A stretch of 64,000 nt of DNA from Corticium candelabrum. Lineage: Eukaryota; Porifera; Homoscleromorpha; Homosclerophorida; Plakinidae. The stretch spans positions 9,931,436 through 9,995,435 of the forward strand of contig NC_085086.1 of assembly GCF_963422355.1 (NCBI RefSeq), read 5' to 3'. Positions 23,348 to 35,100 of this stretch are shown piece after piece. Within the stretch, counting starts at the first letter, position 1; each line of letters begins with the position of its first letter. A model generated the notes under the pieces. It worked only from the letters and a program-made list of their open reading frames with translations. It searched no databases and was not told the origin of the DNA. A program made the position numbers and the translations under genes.

Positions 23348-26189
23348 ATGATGACAGTTCCCACCGTTCTTCTCATTTTGTCCGCACTAACAACAGTAGA
23401 CGTCGCTTCGTCAGAGAGACTAGACTGCAATGCAAGAAGGGGATGTTCGTCGTGTCAATGCGCCGGTAAGTCTTTAATTACGCACTGAGATTTGAACTCC
23501 AGTTACTTCTCACCTGCCATACACTCTGCAAAGCAGATGTGGACTCTCTGCGTCTTAGTCACGTGATCTGCATACTCATTCAAATGCTTGCTGTTTTGTT
23601 TGTTACAGCTCTAGGAAAATGCGGAGGACAGATTTTGTCTAGAGACGAGCCCTCTCAGCTTCTTCTCCAGCAGGTGTCTCCATGCATGAACTGCAAGTGG
23701 GCGATAACTGCTTCTGGAAAGAAAAGAGTCAGACTTACTTTTTCGCATTTCGTTCTTGGACCTGGAGATAAAGTACATGTATTCAACGGCCACTCAACGA
23801 AGCTTAAACCCATTGGCACTTACATACAAGGAGACAGCCCAGCAGATGTTGTGTCATCCGGGAACGCTATGACAGTAAAGGTTGTTACAGACGGCTGTGG
23901 ACCGAATCCTTTGATAAACGCGTCTGTTAGAGCCATCGGTAATGCTAGCTACATGTTAATGACAAAGTTCAATTAATTTATATCTTTTAGATTGTGGAGG
24001 TTTGATGTACTTGAAGTCTGGAAAGGCTAATTCAAAACACGTTCAATCTCCTAACTTCCCTAGAAACTACCCGAATAATTTAGACTGCTTATGGATGTTT
24101 GTTAGCAGTGCGGATTCATTGCTATCAGCAAACATCAATCTCAAATATGTTAGCACTGCAGAATCACGAGACAAGTTAATCATTCAAGACTCTTTACAAG
24201 TGTCTGGACAAGGTGACCAAGCGATGGAGTACTACGGCACAAAAGCAACAAAATACAAAACTTTGAAGGTCAGAAGCTCTCCTGGCTTTACTATTCAATT
24301 TTCTTCCGACCAAAGAAAGAGAGGGAAAGGATTTTCGCTGGATGTTGTCGCTTTGTCCAACGGTGATTTACTTGTGGCACCAATATCGTTGTTTAATGAT
24401 ATCCTAGTAATTTTGTTTACGCAGCTCGTGATTGCTCCGTTCCAAAGAATCCTGAAAACGGTTTAGTGGATCTAATAAATGTCGGCAGTACTGCTAAATA
24501 TTCTTGCTGTGACGGCTATAAGATTTTTGGAGATGAAACGCGATCTTGCACCAACAGAGGATGGTCTCCATCAGTCAATCCGACATGCAAACGTATTGAA
24601 ATTATAATCTGCTTACTGTTTCATAATCACATTTATTATTATTGATAGCTGTGAGTTTTTGCACTTTACCGACCAATATGGAAGTTTCTGATGAATCTTC
24701 TAATGTTGCTATCGGACAAGAAGTAAGTCTCCACTGCTCGAGAGGATACAAGCTTTCAAATTCGCTCAAATCTCTGCCAGCATTGTGCGACTGTAATGGC
24801 AGATGGAACGTAACTATTGACCCATCACCATGCAAAGGTAATTTTGATCTCATACGTGCAAGAACGCTTTCAATAGCAGGATTTCTAACTCAGATAACCA
24901 ATGTGCTGCTCCACCTTCATCTCCTGCACAAGGTGGTATGACGCTGTACGAAGAAAACATGACAATTTTTCCAGTAGGATCGAGAGTGAATTACAGCTGT
25001 CCAGAGGGGTTTGGCTTAGATGGCATTCCGTATCGCGTTTGTACCGAAGATCTCGTTTGGAAACCGGATACTGAAGTTCACACGTGCATAAGTACAAATC
25101 TTTACTTTAATTTTTTTGTTATTTTAGTGTTATTTATGTTTAGAAAACGGGGCTGCATGTTCGGATCCCGGTACACCGGAAAATGGAGTTCGAAGGACAC
25201 TTTCATTTGCGGGAGGACGCCTTGCTTCTTTTGGTTGTAAGCCTGGCTACAAATACTACGGAACTATTTTGCGTACTTGCACTGTTGACGATTCTGGCAA
25301 CACATATTGGGATGGTAAAGAAGGTTATTGTCGAAGTAAGTATTGTGATTGTGTGTTTGGTTGGCTTATGTTCAAATGCAATATATTGTGACGGCATTAG
25401 GTGAATTCAAGTCTATTCAAGGCTTGGGAATTCAACTGAAAGAAACATTTATCGACAAGCTCACGACATGCGTTATTCCTGTCAACCGCACCAATTCTAC
25501 TACAGCAACGCGCGTTAACCCAACGACTGTTACACCAAATCCTTTTTCAAATCCCCCGATCAATTCGGGCAACAACTCAATTAGGACAGCAGGCTGCAGG
25601 GGCCGTTCGGTAGTCGTTGGAGAAGGCTGTGTTGATCTAATATACATTGCTGATTGCTCAGGGAGTGTGGGAGCAGTAAACTTTAACTTAAGTCTAGACT
25701 TTGTTGGTCGCTCGGCGTCACTTTTTAACATTACAGGAGGAGAAGCTCGTGTGACTCTCATCACTTATGACGACAACGTGCACCTACAAATACCCCTCAA
25801 CAAAAACTTGACTCTTAACGAAACGTTGGAGAGAATAAACAAGACCAAGTTCTGTGGAGGTGCTACTGCAACGAGGAAGGTGTTGAAATTTGTTAGAGAA
25901 GAAGTGATGCCACTCAGTAGAAATAACTGCAAACGAGCGATGTTTCTGTTTTCTGACGGACTAAACAACTGGGCTGGGAACCCACTAGAAGAAGCTCGAG
26001 TTCTGAAACAAGAAAAAGGTGTCGACATTTACACTATAGCTTTTGGAGTTAACAAAGAAATCCGAGTTGACAAACCTGCATTGGAGAAACTGGCATCGAA
26101 ACCAGAATATTATTTTGCAGTAAGAAATGCTAGTGCAATAAAGTCAGCATTGAATAGCGCTTTCAATTTATCGATTGGTAAGAAAAGTG

Positions 26190-26259
<70 letters not shown>

Positions 26260-26730
26260 GTGCAATAGCTCAGTTGGTTAGAGAGTGCATTTGGAGAATG
26301 AAAACATCCAGGACCTTGCAGGATTGCAGGTTTAAGTCACAGTGATGGCGAGATATGGCATGATTTCCTTATGCAAGAAACTTACACACAATTGCTTCTC
26401 TCGACTCAGGAGTATAAATGAGTACCTGGTCATTGCCTGGGGTGGACATGACCGCTGGCTTGGCAGTAACATCATGCAGCAGACGGTTACGTGTGGGCCT
26501 TGGTGTCCAGTCCCAAAAGCTGCGCCATAGTTAGTGCCCCTAAACGACTCTGGCCAAGCTCCAGGTAGATTGTAGCGCTAGCCCTAAACCTCCACGTAGC
26601 GCATGGAGGCCCTGTCTCTAGAGGCAGGGGAGCTATCTCCGCAACTAACTTTAAGGTTGACGTCATTCAGGAATGACGTAGAGGGCTTGACATTTGTCCA
26701 TTGTCCATTCGTGTGTGTCTGTGTGTGTGT

Positions 26731-26782
<52 letters not shown>

Positions 26783-26791
26783 GTGTGTGTG

Positions 26792-26857
<66 letters not shown>

Positions 26858-26864
26858 CATGTGT

Positions 26865-26912
<48 letters not shown>

Positions 26913-26926
26913 GTGTGTGTGTGTGC

Positions 26927-26965
<39 letters not shown>

Positions 26966-28132
26966 CGTGTCTTTATGTGTGCGTGTGTATGTCAGTGTGT
27001 CTGTGTCTGTGTCTGTGTCTGTGTGTGTGTGTCTGTGTGTGTGTGTCTGTGTGTGTCTGTGTGTGTTTGTGTTTGTGTTTGTGTGTGTGTCTGTGTGTGT
27101 GGGGTGGGGTTGGTGAGGTGAGTATGCGCGTGAGTGTGGGTGTGCATACGTGTGTTTGCTGCAAATCTGCGTAAATGCATGTAATTCTGTGCGTGAAACA
27201 TTTCTGTATGCATACTTTACACTGCGCTTTGTTGTTTAGCCTACTGTCATGATTGTGGCCTAACTGCTGCTCCAACCTGTAAACACAAAGAAAATGGAGT
27301 GTGTTTTTCAGAAAAAGGTGCTTGGCCTTGGGTGGCAGCAATTTACAAGAAAACTTCAAACAACCAATTTTTCCACTGCGGAGGCGCTCTAATTAGCGAT
27401 TGTTTTATTCTGACCGCTGCTCATTGCGTTAGTGACCTTAAGCCTGACAATCTGACGGTCGTTCTCGGCGACACGGAGCGTTATGTTAAAGAATACAGCG
27501 AGAAAACATTTGCTGTTGATAAAATCCACATCCATAATAGCTATAAACACAACAGTGGGAGTTTAAACTATGACATCGCTCTGCTACAATTGAAATGCAA
27601 TGTGTCTTGTTCTCCATACGTTCGAAAAGTCTGTTTGCCCACCAAAGCGGACTTTGGCTATTACCGCGCAGGAACGAGCTGCATTGTAGCAGGATGGGGA
27701 GCTACTGAAAAGAGAGAACTAGGCGCAAAACGTACTCATAAAACTACCAGCTTGAAAGAATTGCATCTTCCGATTGCAGACAAAGCCGCTTGTCTAGACA
27801 GTACATCGGATTATCTCAAGCATGACATTACAAACTACACTGTTTGTGCAGGAGACGGCACCGGTAATAATGATGCTTGCGATGGTGATTCTGGAGGACC
27901 TCTGTTTTGCAAGCGCGAGAATGATAAAGAAATCGGTCCCGACAGCTATGTCATTGTGGGAATAGTCAGCTGGGGAGAAGGATGCGGACAGGTTGGAAAA
28001 TACGGGGTATTTACACACTTGCTCAACTTGATGGATTGGGTTCGGACCGTGTTGGACATAAACAAATGCAAGCAATCGTTCAACGAAGAAGAGAAAGAAC
28101 AGTGTCTTAACCCTGTAGTTAGCTTGGTTTGA
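23348..28132 (+). CDS. Complement factor B-like serine protease, CUB-CUB-CCP4-vWA-SP (gene C, intact)
   Basis: Nine phase-1 exons join without a break into 1078 aa: 23348-23465, 23609-23938, 23991-24362, 24425-24592, 24649-24837, 24894-25091, 25144-25335, 25401-26177, 27240-28132. Approximate domains: signal peptide 1-24, Cys-rich segment to 39, CUB1 40-149, CUB2 150-273, CCP1-4 274-522, Thr/Asn-rich linker then vWA to 781 (MIDAS DCSGS, then [11 protein letters not shown]), protease 782-1078. The triad is visible: His in TAAHC, Asp in NYDIALL, Ser in GDSGGP; position 189 is Asp and 226 Gly. No IVGG-type N-terminus precedes the protease, as in factor B/C2. Those proteins form the C3 convertase; here that role is inferred from family. 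Two CUBs are unusual for factor B. The last intron (1062 bp) holds microsatellites and a SINE. Confidence 0.9.
26191..26252. repeat. (TG)n microsatellite in the last intron of gene C
   Basis: Pure TG of about 60 bp starting 14 bp inside the intron, directly before the SINE. Confidence 0.95.
26258..26700 (+). mobile_element. tRNA-derived SINE (copy 1), intronic
   Basis: The head GCAATAGCTCAGTTGGTTAG at about 26263 is a good RNA polymerase III A box. GCAGGTTTAAGTCAC at about 26326 is a degenerate B box, about 60 bp downstream as in tRNAs. The body (AGTATAAATGAGTACCTGGT, GACTCTGGCCAAGC) matches, in inverse orientation, the element at 55780-56128. It sits between two (TG)n tracts. Confidence 0.7.
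26709..27100. repeat. Compound (TG)n tract with GA and TCTG variants
   Basis: About 390 bp of TG with CG, (GA)n (26947-26965) and TGTCTG interruptions. It ends 140 bp before the protease exon of gene C. Confidence 0.95.
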
Positions 28133-28276
28133 TGCTAGCATGTAATTACGGTTTTTGCTAAAGACTGACGTAGCTAGTTACTCTAGATACTTAACTCGGT
28201 TTCTGCTGAAAATGGCACGTTTAGTAGATTACTTCGTGACGGTGTTACTGTATGTAGAAATGTCAATTGGTATGAG

Positions 28277-28282
28277 AATAAA
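28277..28282 (+). promoter_or_regulatory. Candidate poly(A) signal of gene C
   Basis: AATAAA lies 145 bp after the stop codon of gene C, followed by a T/G-rich stretch (TGTTGTTGATTT). Confidence 0.45.
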
Positions 28283-29063
28283 CTTACTGTTGTTGATTTC
28301 GGATGGATCCTACCTTAGATATAATTAGATACATGACCCCTCCTTCGTACGGGCAGAGAACTGTAGTGTTATGACGAAAGACTCAGTTTGAGCATGTGTA
28401 GACACGTCATGTGCAATTTATTTGGTATAAATCGACACACTTCCTGTGTGGATTCAGTTCAAATGACTGGTGTGGGCGTGTGTTCGAATAAACTGGAATG
28501 TGCAAATTAGTTAATAAATATCCGTTGAAGACAAATGAAACCTTAACTGAGTGTCCCATTTCGAGAAATTTGCAGCGACTTTCTGTTCAGAGATATATAT
28601 CTGAGAAATAGAAACTTGAAAGTCACGTGCAGTTTCTTACTTAGCCAAAGGATACATGCAGTAGCTTGACATGCAGGCATGCATGATTTAGCGCACTGTT
28701 TGCTCTCTGTTTGTAATGTGTTCACACTTCCAGTGTAAGGCGCGGTGCAGGAAAAATGTAGGTTGGATTCTGTGCAAACGCAGTCACACGTCTCGTCGGT
28801 GAGTCTTCTCGGAGCCATTTCAACAGTCCCATTGGATGTTATCACTTCGAACACGTTGCTGCCGTATCGAATGTGGCAGGTATTTGGCGAGCGTACTCGG
28901 AAAGACCAAAGGTAGGCGTATTTCTAAATACCAAGATATTCTACACAAAAATATCTTGTCGTTTTTGACGTCGCCGATAATAAACGACACGATCCAAGCA
29001 TACCGTCTGAGGTCAGCCTAATTTGGTAGAGGTCCGGTGAGCCGTTGTAGATTAGTTCGATTG
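28283..29063. other. Intergenic; inverted diverged copy of the 29.8-30.9 kb unit
   Basis: On the minus strand, about 28800-28690 reads GCACAGAATCCAACCTACAT and then a CTACACGGGGAGTGTG-like segment. This parallels 30130-30185 and 30748-30800. The remainder shows no gene. Confidence 0.4.
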
Positions 29064-29325
29064 AGAGTGAAGGCGAGTCCTCCTGGAATATTATAAAATA
29101 TACTCAGCACGATTCCAATCTATACGCACTGACCATTACTAAGTGGACTTCTACGTTATTGCTCTGGACGTAGTTTGATGTTATCCAATGCGTGCGAGTA
29201 GAGGCGGGTCCTCTTGGGATATTGTAGAATATACTCAGCACGTTTCCAACCTACCCAGGCACTGAAAAATATTTCTTTTCGGAACAATTATCTTTTTGCT
29301 CTAGATGTAGTTTGATGTTTAATTA
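29064..29325. repeat. Direct repeat of about 130 bp
   Basis: GGCGAGTCCTCCTGGAATAT, then TATACTCAGCACG, then CTCTGGACGTAGTTTGATGTT (29070-29182) recurs as GGCGGGTCCTCTTGGGATAT, TATACTCAGCACG and CTCTAGATGTAGTTTGATGTT (29205-29320). It is noncoding. Confidence 0.7.
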
Positions 29326-29716
29326 AAATAAACAAATCAACTACAGCTTGCTCAGATAACGCAGTCTGATGGGACTGCTGAATAGTTATAGCATTGTGAC
29401 GTAACAATGGCATGTGAATAAACAATGGATATTGAAAGTGAGCATCGCACTCTTAGTTATGAGAAAGCAAAGCTACCCTAGGAGATTGAGTTCATGTAAT
29501 GGAACTTCCTTCAAATTGAGTCTATCAGGAACATTCATTTTCCTTCTTGAACGATGAACAGCATTATATCGTTCTACAATGCACCCCCAAAAGTGGACCC
29601 GACTGAAAAAGCTGGAAGACGACACCACCCTGACCATGTTCTTACCCATGCCGAGTTATGCCTGTACCCCAAATTTTAGCCTCGTGGGTGATCCGGTCTA
29701 GCCGGCTATCAAACTT

Positions 29717-29723
<7 letters not shown>
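29326..29723. other. Intergenic, nothing recognised
   Basis: No domain, repeat or RNA gene seen. Confidence 0.4.
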
Positions 29724-29764
<41 letters not shown>

Positions 29765-29775
29765 CTCAAATTGTC

Positions 29776-29822
<47 letters not shown>
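29724..29822. repeat. (TA)n then (TG)n microsatellites
   Basis: TA about 29727-29762 and TG about 29780-29820, at the left edge of the tandem duplication. Confidence 0.95.
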
Positions 29823-29828
<6 letters not shown>

Positions 29829-30356
29829 TTGCGTTTGGCGGCCACGTCTTTTGTCCGTTCGCAACCGAAATCGGCACGCACACTCGGCACGCACAGAGGA
29901 AGGTTTGCGTAAGAAATAAAAAAATAATGCACCGGGTCCCCTCTCGAGGGATCGATCCCCGCGTAAAATTTCTCGACACATTCCGGTTCATTCCAACACA
30001 CGCCCGCACCAGTCCCGTGTAGACCCTATGCATCGCCGTCCTTCGCAAAGCTTCGAGCGATCGAATATCTCTTGCCGACGAAACTTACTCTTCTATCGCT
30101 TGCGTTTCTCTCCAAATTCTGATCGCATTTGCACCGAATCCAACCTACACGTTTTCTGCAGCAAGCGCTACACGGGGAGTGTGTCGATTTCTATCGAAAC
30201 AAGCGCGAAGAACAAGATTCGAATTCATTCAGAATATCCGGGACCTCGCAACAAAGATGCACGTGACGTGTCCACAGACCTATCTTTACACTACAGTATC
30301 TTGCCCGTACGAAGGACGGGCCATGTGTACTAGTAATATATAAAGCTCAAGTTGTC

Positions 30357-30428
<72 letters not shown>

Positions 30429-30945
30429 CGCGTTTGGGGGCCACGTCTTTTGTCCGTTTGCAATCGAAATCGGCACGCACACTCGGCACGCACAGAGGAT
30501 GGTTTGCGTAAAAAATTTAAAAAAATTACGCACCGGGTCCCCTTTCGAGGGATCGACCCCCGCGTAAAATTTCTCGATGACGCAAACGCTACGCATTCCG
30601 GTTCATTCGAACACACGCCCACACCAGTCCTGTGTAGACCGTATGCATCGTCGTCCTTCGCAAAGCTTCGAACGATCGAATATCTCTTGCCGACGAAACT
30701 TACCCTTCTAGCGCTTTCGTTTCTCTCCAAATTTTGATTGCATTTGCACCGAATCCAACCTACACGTTTTCTGCAGCAAGCGCTACACGGGGAGTGTGTC
30801 GATTTCTATCGAAACAAGCGCGAAGAGCAAGATTCGAATATATTCAGCATATCCGGGACCTCGCACCAAAGATTGCACGTGACGTGTCCACAGTCCTATC
30901 TTTACACTGCAGTATCTTGCCCGTACGAAGGACGGGCCATGGATC

Positions 30946-30950
<5 letters not shown>
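29761..30950. repeat. Two tandem copies of an about 0.6-kb noncoding unit
   Basis: Unit 1 is 29761-30341 and unit 2 is 30342-30950. Each starts AGCTCAARTTGTCTGTCTG and (TG)n. Each then has GGCCACGTCTTTTGTCCGTT, CACCGGGTCCCC, GAGGGATCGA.CCCCGCGTAAA, AAGCTTCGA.CGATCGAATAT and TTGCACCGAATCCAACCTAC. Each ends CCGTACGAAGGACGGGCCAT followed by TA-rich sequence. GATCGATCCCC is B-box-like. Unit 2 carries a 15-bp extra piece near 30576. No protein is supported. Confidence 0.8.
30358..30426. repeat. (TG)n microsatellite
   Basis: About 69 bp of pure TG at the start of the second tandem unit. Confidence 0.95.

Positions 30951-30982
<32 letters not shown>
30950..30982. repeat. (TA)n microsatellite
   Basis: About 33 bp at the right edge of the tandem duplication. 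Confidence 0.95.
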
Positions 30983-30987
<5 letters not shown>

Positions 30988-32115
30988 AACACCGTCAATT
31001 TTATATGGTAGTATAGATTTATGCACTACTAGTAATACAAACTTCCAGCAGTACAATTATTTACATTAAAATTTTGTAAACATTCGAAAGATTTTACCAA
31101 AGAAACCCTCATTTGTCAGCACAAAGAGTGTAACAATCTTGGGCTTTATTGCATACATTTATTATTCGTAGATTTAAAGCAAGCAGTTCTCGTATTTCAA
31201 GTTATAATGCAACGTTCTATCCAAAAAACAAATAGTCTAAATGATCTATACGTATAACTAATATCTTAACAATAAAAATTTCCTGGTTTGAGTATCGTAT
31301 GCCGGATCTTTGTAACCACAGTAATCGGAGGCAAGTGGTACCGTATCCGGGAAATAATCGACAGTCCACTGTATAGTCGCTCTTACATCAGTTAGCTTAA
31401 AGATACCATCTGGTCAAGCTTATCACACTTTTGACTTTCTACTTTCCCTGTGTTCAGCAGTGACATGACATGAATTAAGCTATTGATAGAGTAACTGAGG
31501 TGCCCGGTCGACGCCAAACTATTCAACTCAGCTAATTTAGTTTACAAAATTACAAAATTAGTATCAAACTTAGATTGAAAAAGTAACTCTGTTTGCAATT
31601 ACTATTGTTTAATTTTGCTTTGGTTTTGTTAGATGTTTGTTTTATAGTCTAGTTATACACTGATGTACAAATAATATACTAAAAGTCTGCCTCTCCTTAC
31701 TACCTTTTCAGAGCTTTATCAGAAAGAACTAACAACAGGTGGGATATAATTATGTAGTACTATATGCAAGATAATGTAGTCTGGTTGCAGTTCCCGGATA
31801 ACTGCATTATCTTCCAATGTTTGTTAGTATATATAGTTAGTTAGTTGGCAGTTAGTATAACAGTATGATAAGTAAAGCCAGTTTACAGGTGAGCTTCCGA
31901 ATGTTTGTAATTCATACTGACACGTTTACGTGTTACGCGTGATTGAGGACGGTTCCCCCTTGGTGAGGTCAATAGCACTAATCACTAATTAACTCATCAG
32001 TAGATACACCAAGACCCCTCCCTCATTTGCAGAATTCGAGAAGACAATAGCTAAGCGACAAATATCCGTTGCAGTCAGATACAACTCTACGGATCGTTGG
32101 TACTTCACCAAAGAG
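30983..32115 (+). promoter_or_regulatory. Intergenic and conserved 5' flank of copy D
   Basis: 30983-31250 shows nothing recognised. From about 31255 the sequence is homologous to the 5' flanks of A, B and E (AGTATCGTATGCCGGATC, GGTACCGTATCCGGGA, TGTTACGCGTGATTGAGGA). A possible 5'-UTR intron of 70 bp runs from 31963 (GTGAGG) to 32032 (CATTTGCAG), followed by about 80 bp of leader to the ATG. Confidence 0.45.
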
Positions 32116-35100
32116 ATGAAACTCAGTTTCCTCATTCTCGGAGTGACTGCTCTAGCATGCCTGCAGTTTTCTTTGGCAACGAGTGCTGTCTGCAATGGTA
32201 GAAGCAAATACTCGTCGTGTCAATGCTCTGGTAGGTTTCTACGGAGAAAAGACGCACTTAGTTAAAAATTGAGCTTAGTTACTGTCTTGTCGTCCAGTAC
32301 CTTTTCTTTGTTTTACTATTCACGCTTGATGCACTAACGCCACAAATCATCTGATCAACACGGTAACGCTCCCTCACAATTGTCGTTGTGTACAGCTCTA
32401 AAAAAATGCGGAAAACAAATCTTTTCGGAGGACGAGCCATCTCGATTTCCTGACAAGCAGGTGTCTACATGCATGAACTGCAAGTGGGTGTTATCTGTTG
32501 TTGGCAACAAGCGAGTCAGACTTACGTTCTCACAATTTGTTCTTGGGTCTGGAGACAAAGTCCACATTCATAATGGTAATTCGAAGAAGTCTCCACTCAT
32601 TGTTAGCTACAGAGAAGGGGACAGTTCGACAGATGTTGTGTCATCCGGGAGTTCGATGACGGTAAACGTTATTACAAAACGTTGTGGGCAGAATCCTTTG
32701 ATAAACGCATCTTTTAAAGCTATTGGTAATTTTAACAATGCTGGTAATAACAGGGCTGTAATTAATTAAATATTTTAATTTTAGATTGTGGAAATCTGTT
32801 TTATATGAAACAAGGAAGGGGTAAATCAGAGCAGATTCAGTCTCCTAACTTTCCACAAAAGTATCCAAACAAATTGGATTGCATATGGCTGTTCGTCAGC
32901 AGTGGGAATTCACTACTATCAGCACGTGTCAATATCGAGGTTATCGGTACTGCAGGATCAGGAGACAAATTGATCATTCAGAAATCTCTAGAAGTGTCAA
33001 GATCGGATAGCCACGTGCATGAGTACTATGGAAAAACTAAAAGAAACAAAGCATTAACATTTAGAAACACACCTGGATTTGCTGTAAAATTTATTTCTGA
33101 TCGAGGGAACAGGGGGAAAGGATTTTCACTGAATGTTATTGCTCTTGAACAAGGTAACATTTTTAAATTATTGATTATCATTATCGTAGTAATACTAGTT
33201 TTGTGCAGGTCTTCATTGTCCTATCCCAAAAAGTCTAAAAAATGGCTTTGTGAGTCTAATAAATTTTGGTAGGACTGCCAAATATGATTGTTGTGATGAG
33301 TATACACTCTATGGAAGTAATACGCGATCTTGCTCTAACCGTAGATGGACGCCATCAAACACTCCTGAATGCAAATGTATTGGAAATATACCGTTGTTCT
33401 CTCTTCACTTCTTTCATTGATTTCTTTGATAGCTGTGAGCTTCTGCACTCTTCCGTCGAATATGGAAGTTTCCAATGGATCTATTAATGTGGCAATCGGA
33501 GAAGAAGTGAGTCTCTACTGTACACGAGGATATAAGCTTTCAAATTCGCTCAAATTATTGCCAGCATTGTGCGATTGCAATGGCAAGTGGAACATAACTA
33601 CTAACCCATCGCCATGTCAAGGTGTTATTAATGTCATGTTTAAAAATATGTTCAAATTGCCAATTAGATATAATTTTATTGCAGAATATTTCTGTACCTC
33701 TCCACCTTCGCCTCCTACTCCAGGAGGTGTAACATCGTTTGAAGATGACGAGAACAGAGCTACGTTTCCCGTCGGATCAAGAGTGAATTACACGTGTCCG
33801 GACGGGTATGGTTTAGATGGCATTCCTTATCGCGTTTGCACAAAAGATCTCGATTGGGAGCCACATTCTACAATTCACAATTGTCACAGTACGCCTAATT
33901 TTGTAATAATTTGTGTGCATTTTTTACTCTTGCTTAATTGCGTTTAGAAAACCTTCAAGTTTGTCCGGATCCTGGAGAACCGGAGAATGGAATACGTAGA
34001 ATAAAGTCGTTCGCGGAAGGGCGTCTCGCTTCCTTTGGCTGTAAACCTGGGTTTACATATCATGGAACCGACTTGCGTACTTGTATGGTTGATGAGCAAA
34101 AGAAAACGTTTTGGGATGGCAAGGAAGGTTACTGCAAAAGTAAGGTATTTTACTAATTTAGTTTGTACAAATAATGTAAATTTTTTGTAGGCGACTTCAA
34201 CTCTCCGTTGGGTTTAGCATTTCAACTGAAAGAAACGTTTACTGACCGTGTGGGGGCATGCGTTATCGACAATTATTCTTCCGCTTCAACTGTTAAAACC
34301 CCAAATGCTTCTGCTTCAACTGTTGCTTGCGCTTTAACTGTTGAAACAGATTTGCCCACCGAGGCTGACAATAGACTTCCTGCGTCACCAGATTGCAGAG
34401 GCCGTACAGTGGTTGTTGGAGAAAGATGCATTGAACTAATATACATTGTAGATTGCTCAAAGAGCGTAGGGAAGGAAAACTTCAATAATAGTCTGGATTT
34501 CGTGGGTCGCTCTGCAGCGCTGTTTAATATCAACAACGATACTACTAGCAATGATACTGCGAGAGTAGCTCTCATCACTTATGACGACAAAGTGCATGCC
34601 ATATTTAATCTTGGAGAAAAGGCAACTCTAGTTGAAACGATAAACGCAATTAAAAAGACTAAGTTTTGTGGAGGTGCAACCGCAGTAAGGAAAGTATTGA
34701 AATTCGTTAGAGAAAAAGTAATTCCATTAAGTAGACAACAATGTAAAAGAGCCATATTTCTGTTTTCTGATGGTGTAAACAATTGGGCAGGAGACCCAAT
34801 AAAGGAAGCGAAAGAACTGAAGAAAGAGAAAGGCATAGAAATTTACACTATAGCCTTTGGAGTCGGGGAAGGCAAAAGAGTTAACTCGAAAGCATTGGAA
34901 ACGCTCGCATCTAATCCCAATTATCATTTTAAAGTCGAAGACGCATCTGCCATAAGAGATGCATTAAAAAAAGCATTTACAACTAAAGTTGGTAAGATTT
35001 CGTGTGATACGCACACTATTTGGTAGAACTATTTTTCACTGCGCCTGTTTAGATTTTTGCAAAACTTGTGGTAGAACTGTCGCTCCAGAATGTAAAAACA

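Noticed and set aside
26258..26345. A functional tRNA gene at the A/B-box sequence
   Set aside because: The B box is degenerate (GGTTTAAGTCAC), no acceptor stem pairs, and a matching body recurs at 55.8-56.1 kb, so it is a SINE head.
26178..27239. Gene C split into two genes at its 1-kb last intron
   Set aside because: Donor at 26178 and acceptor before 27240 keep phase 1, as the vWA-protease junction does in copies B, D, E and H; the insertions in the intron explain its length.
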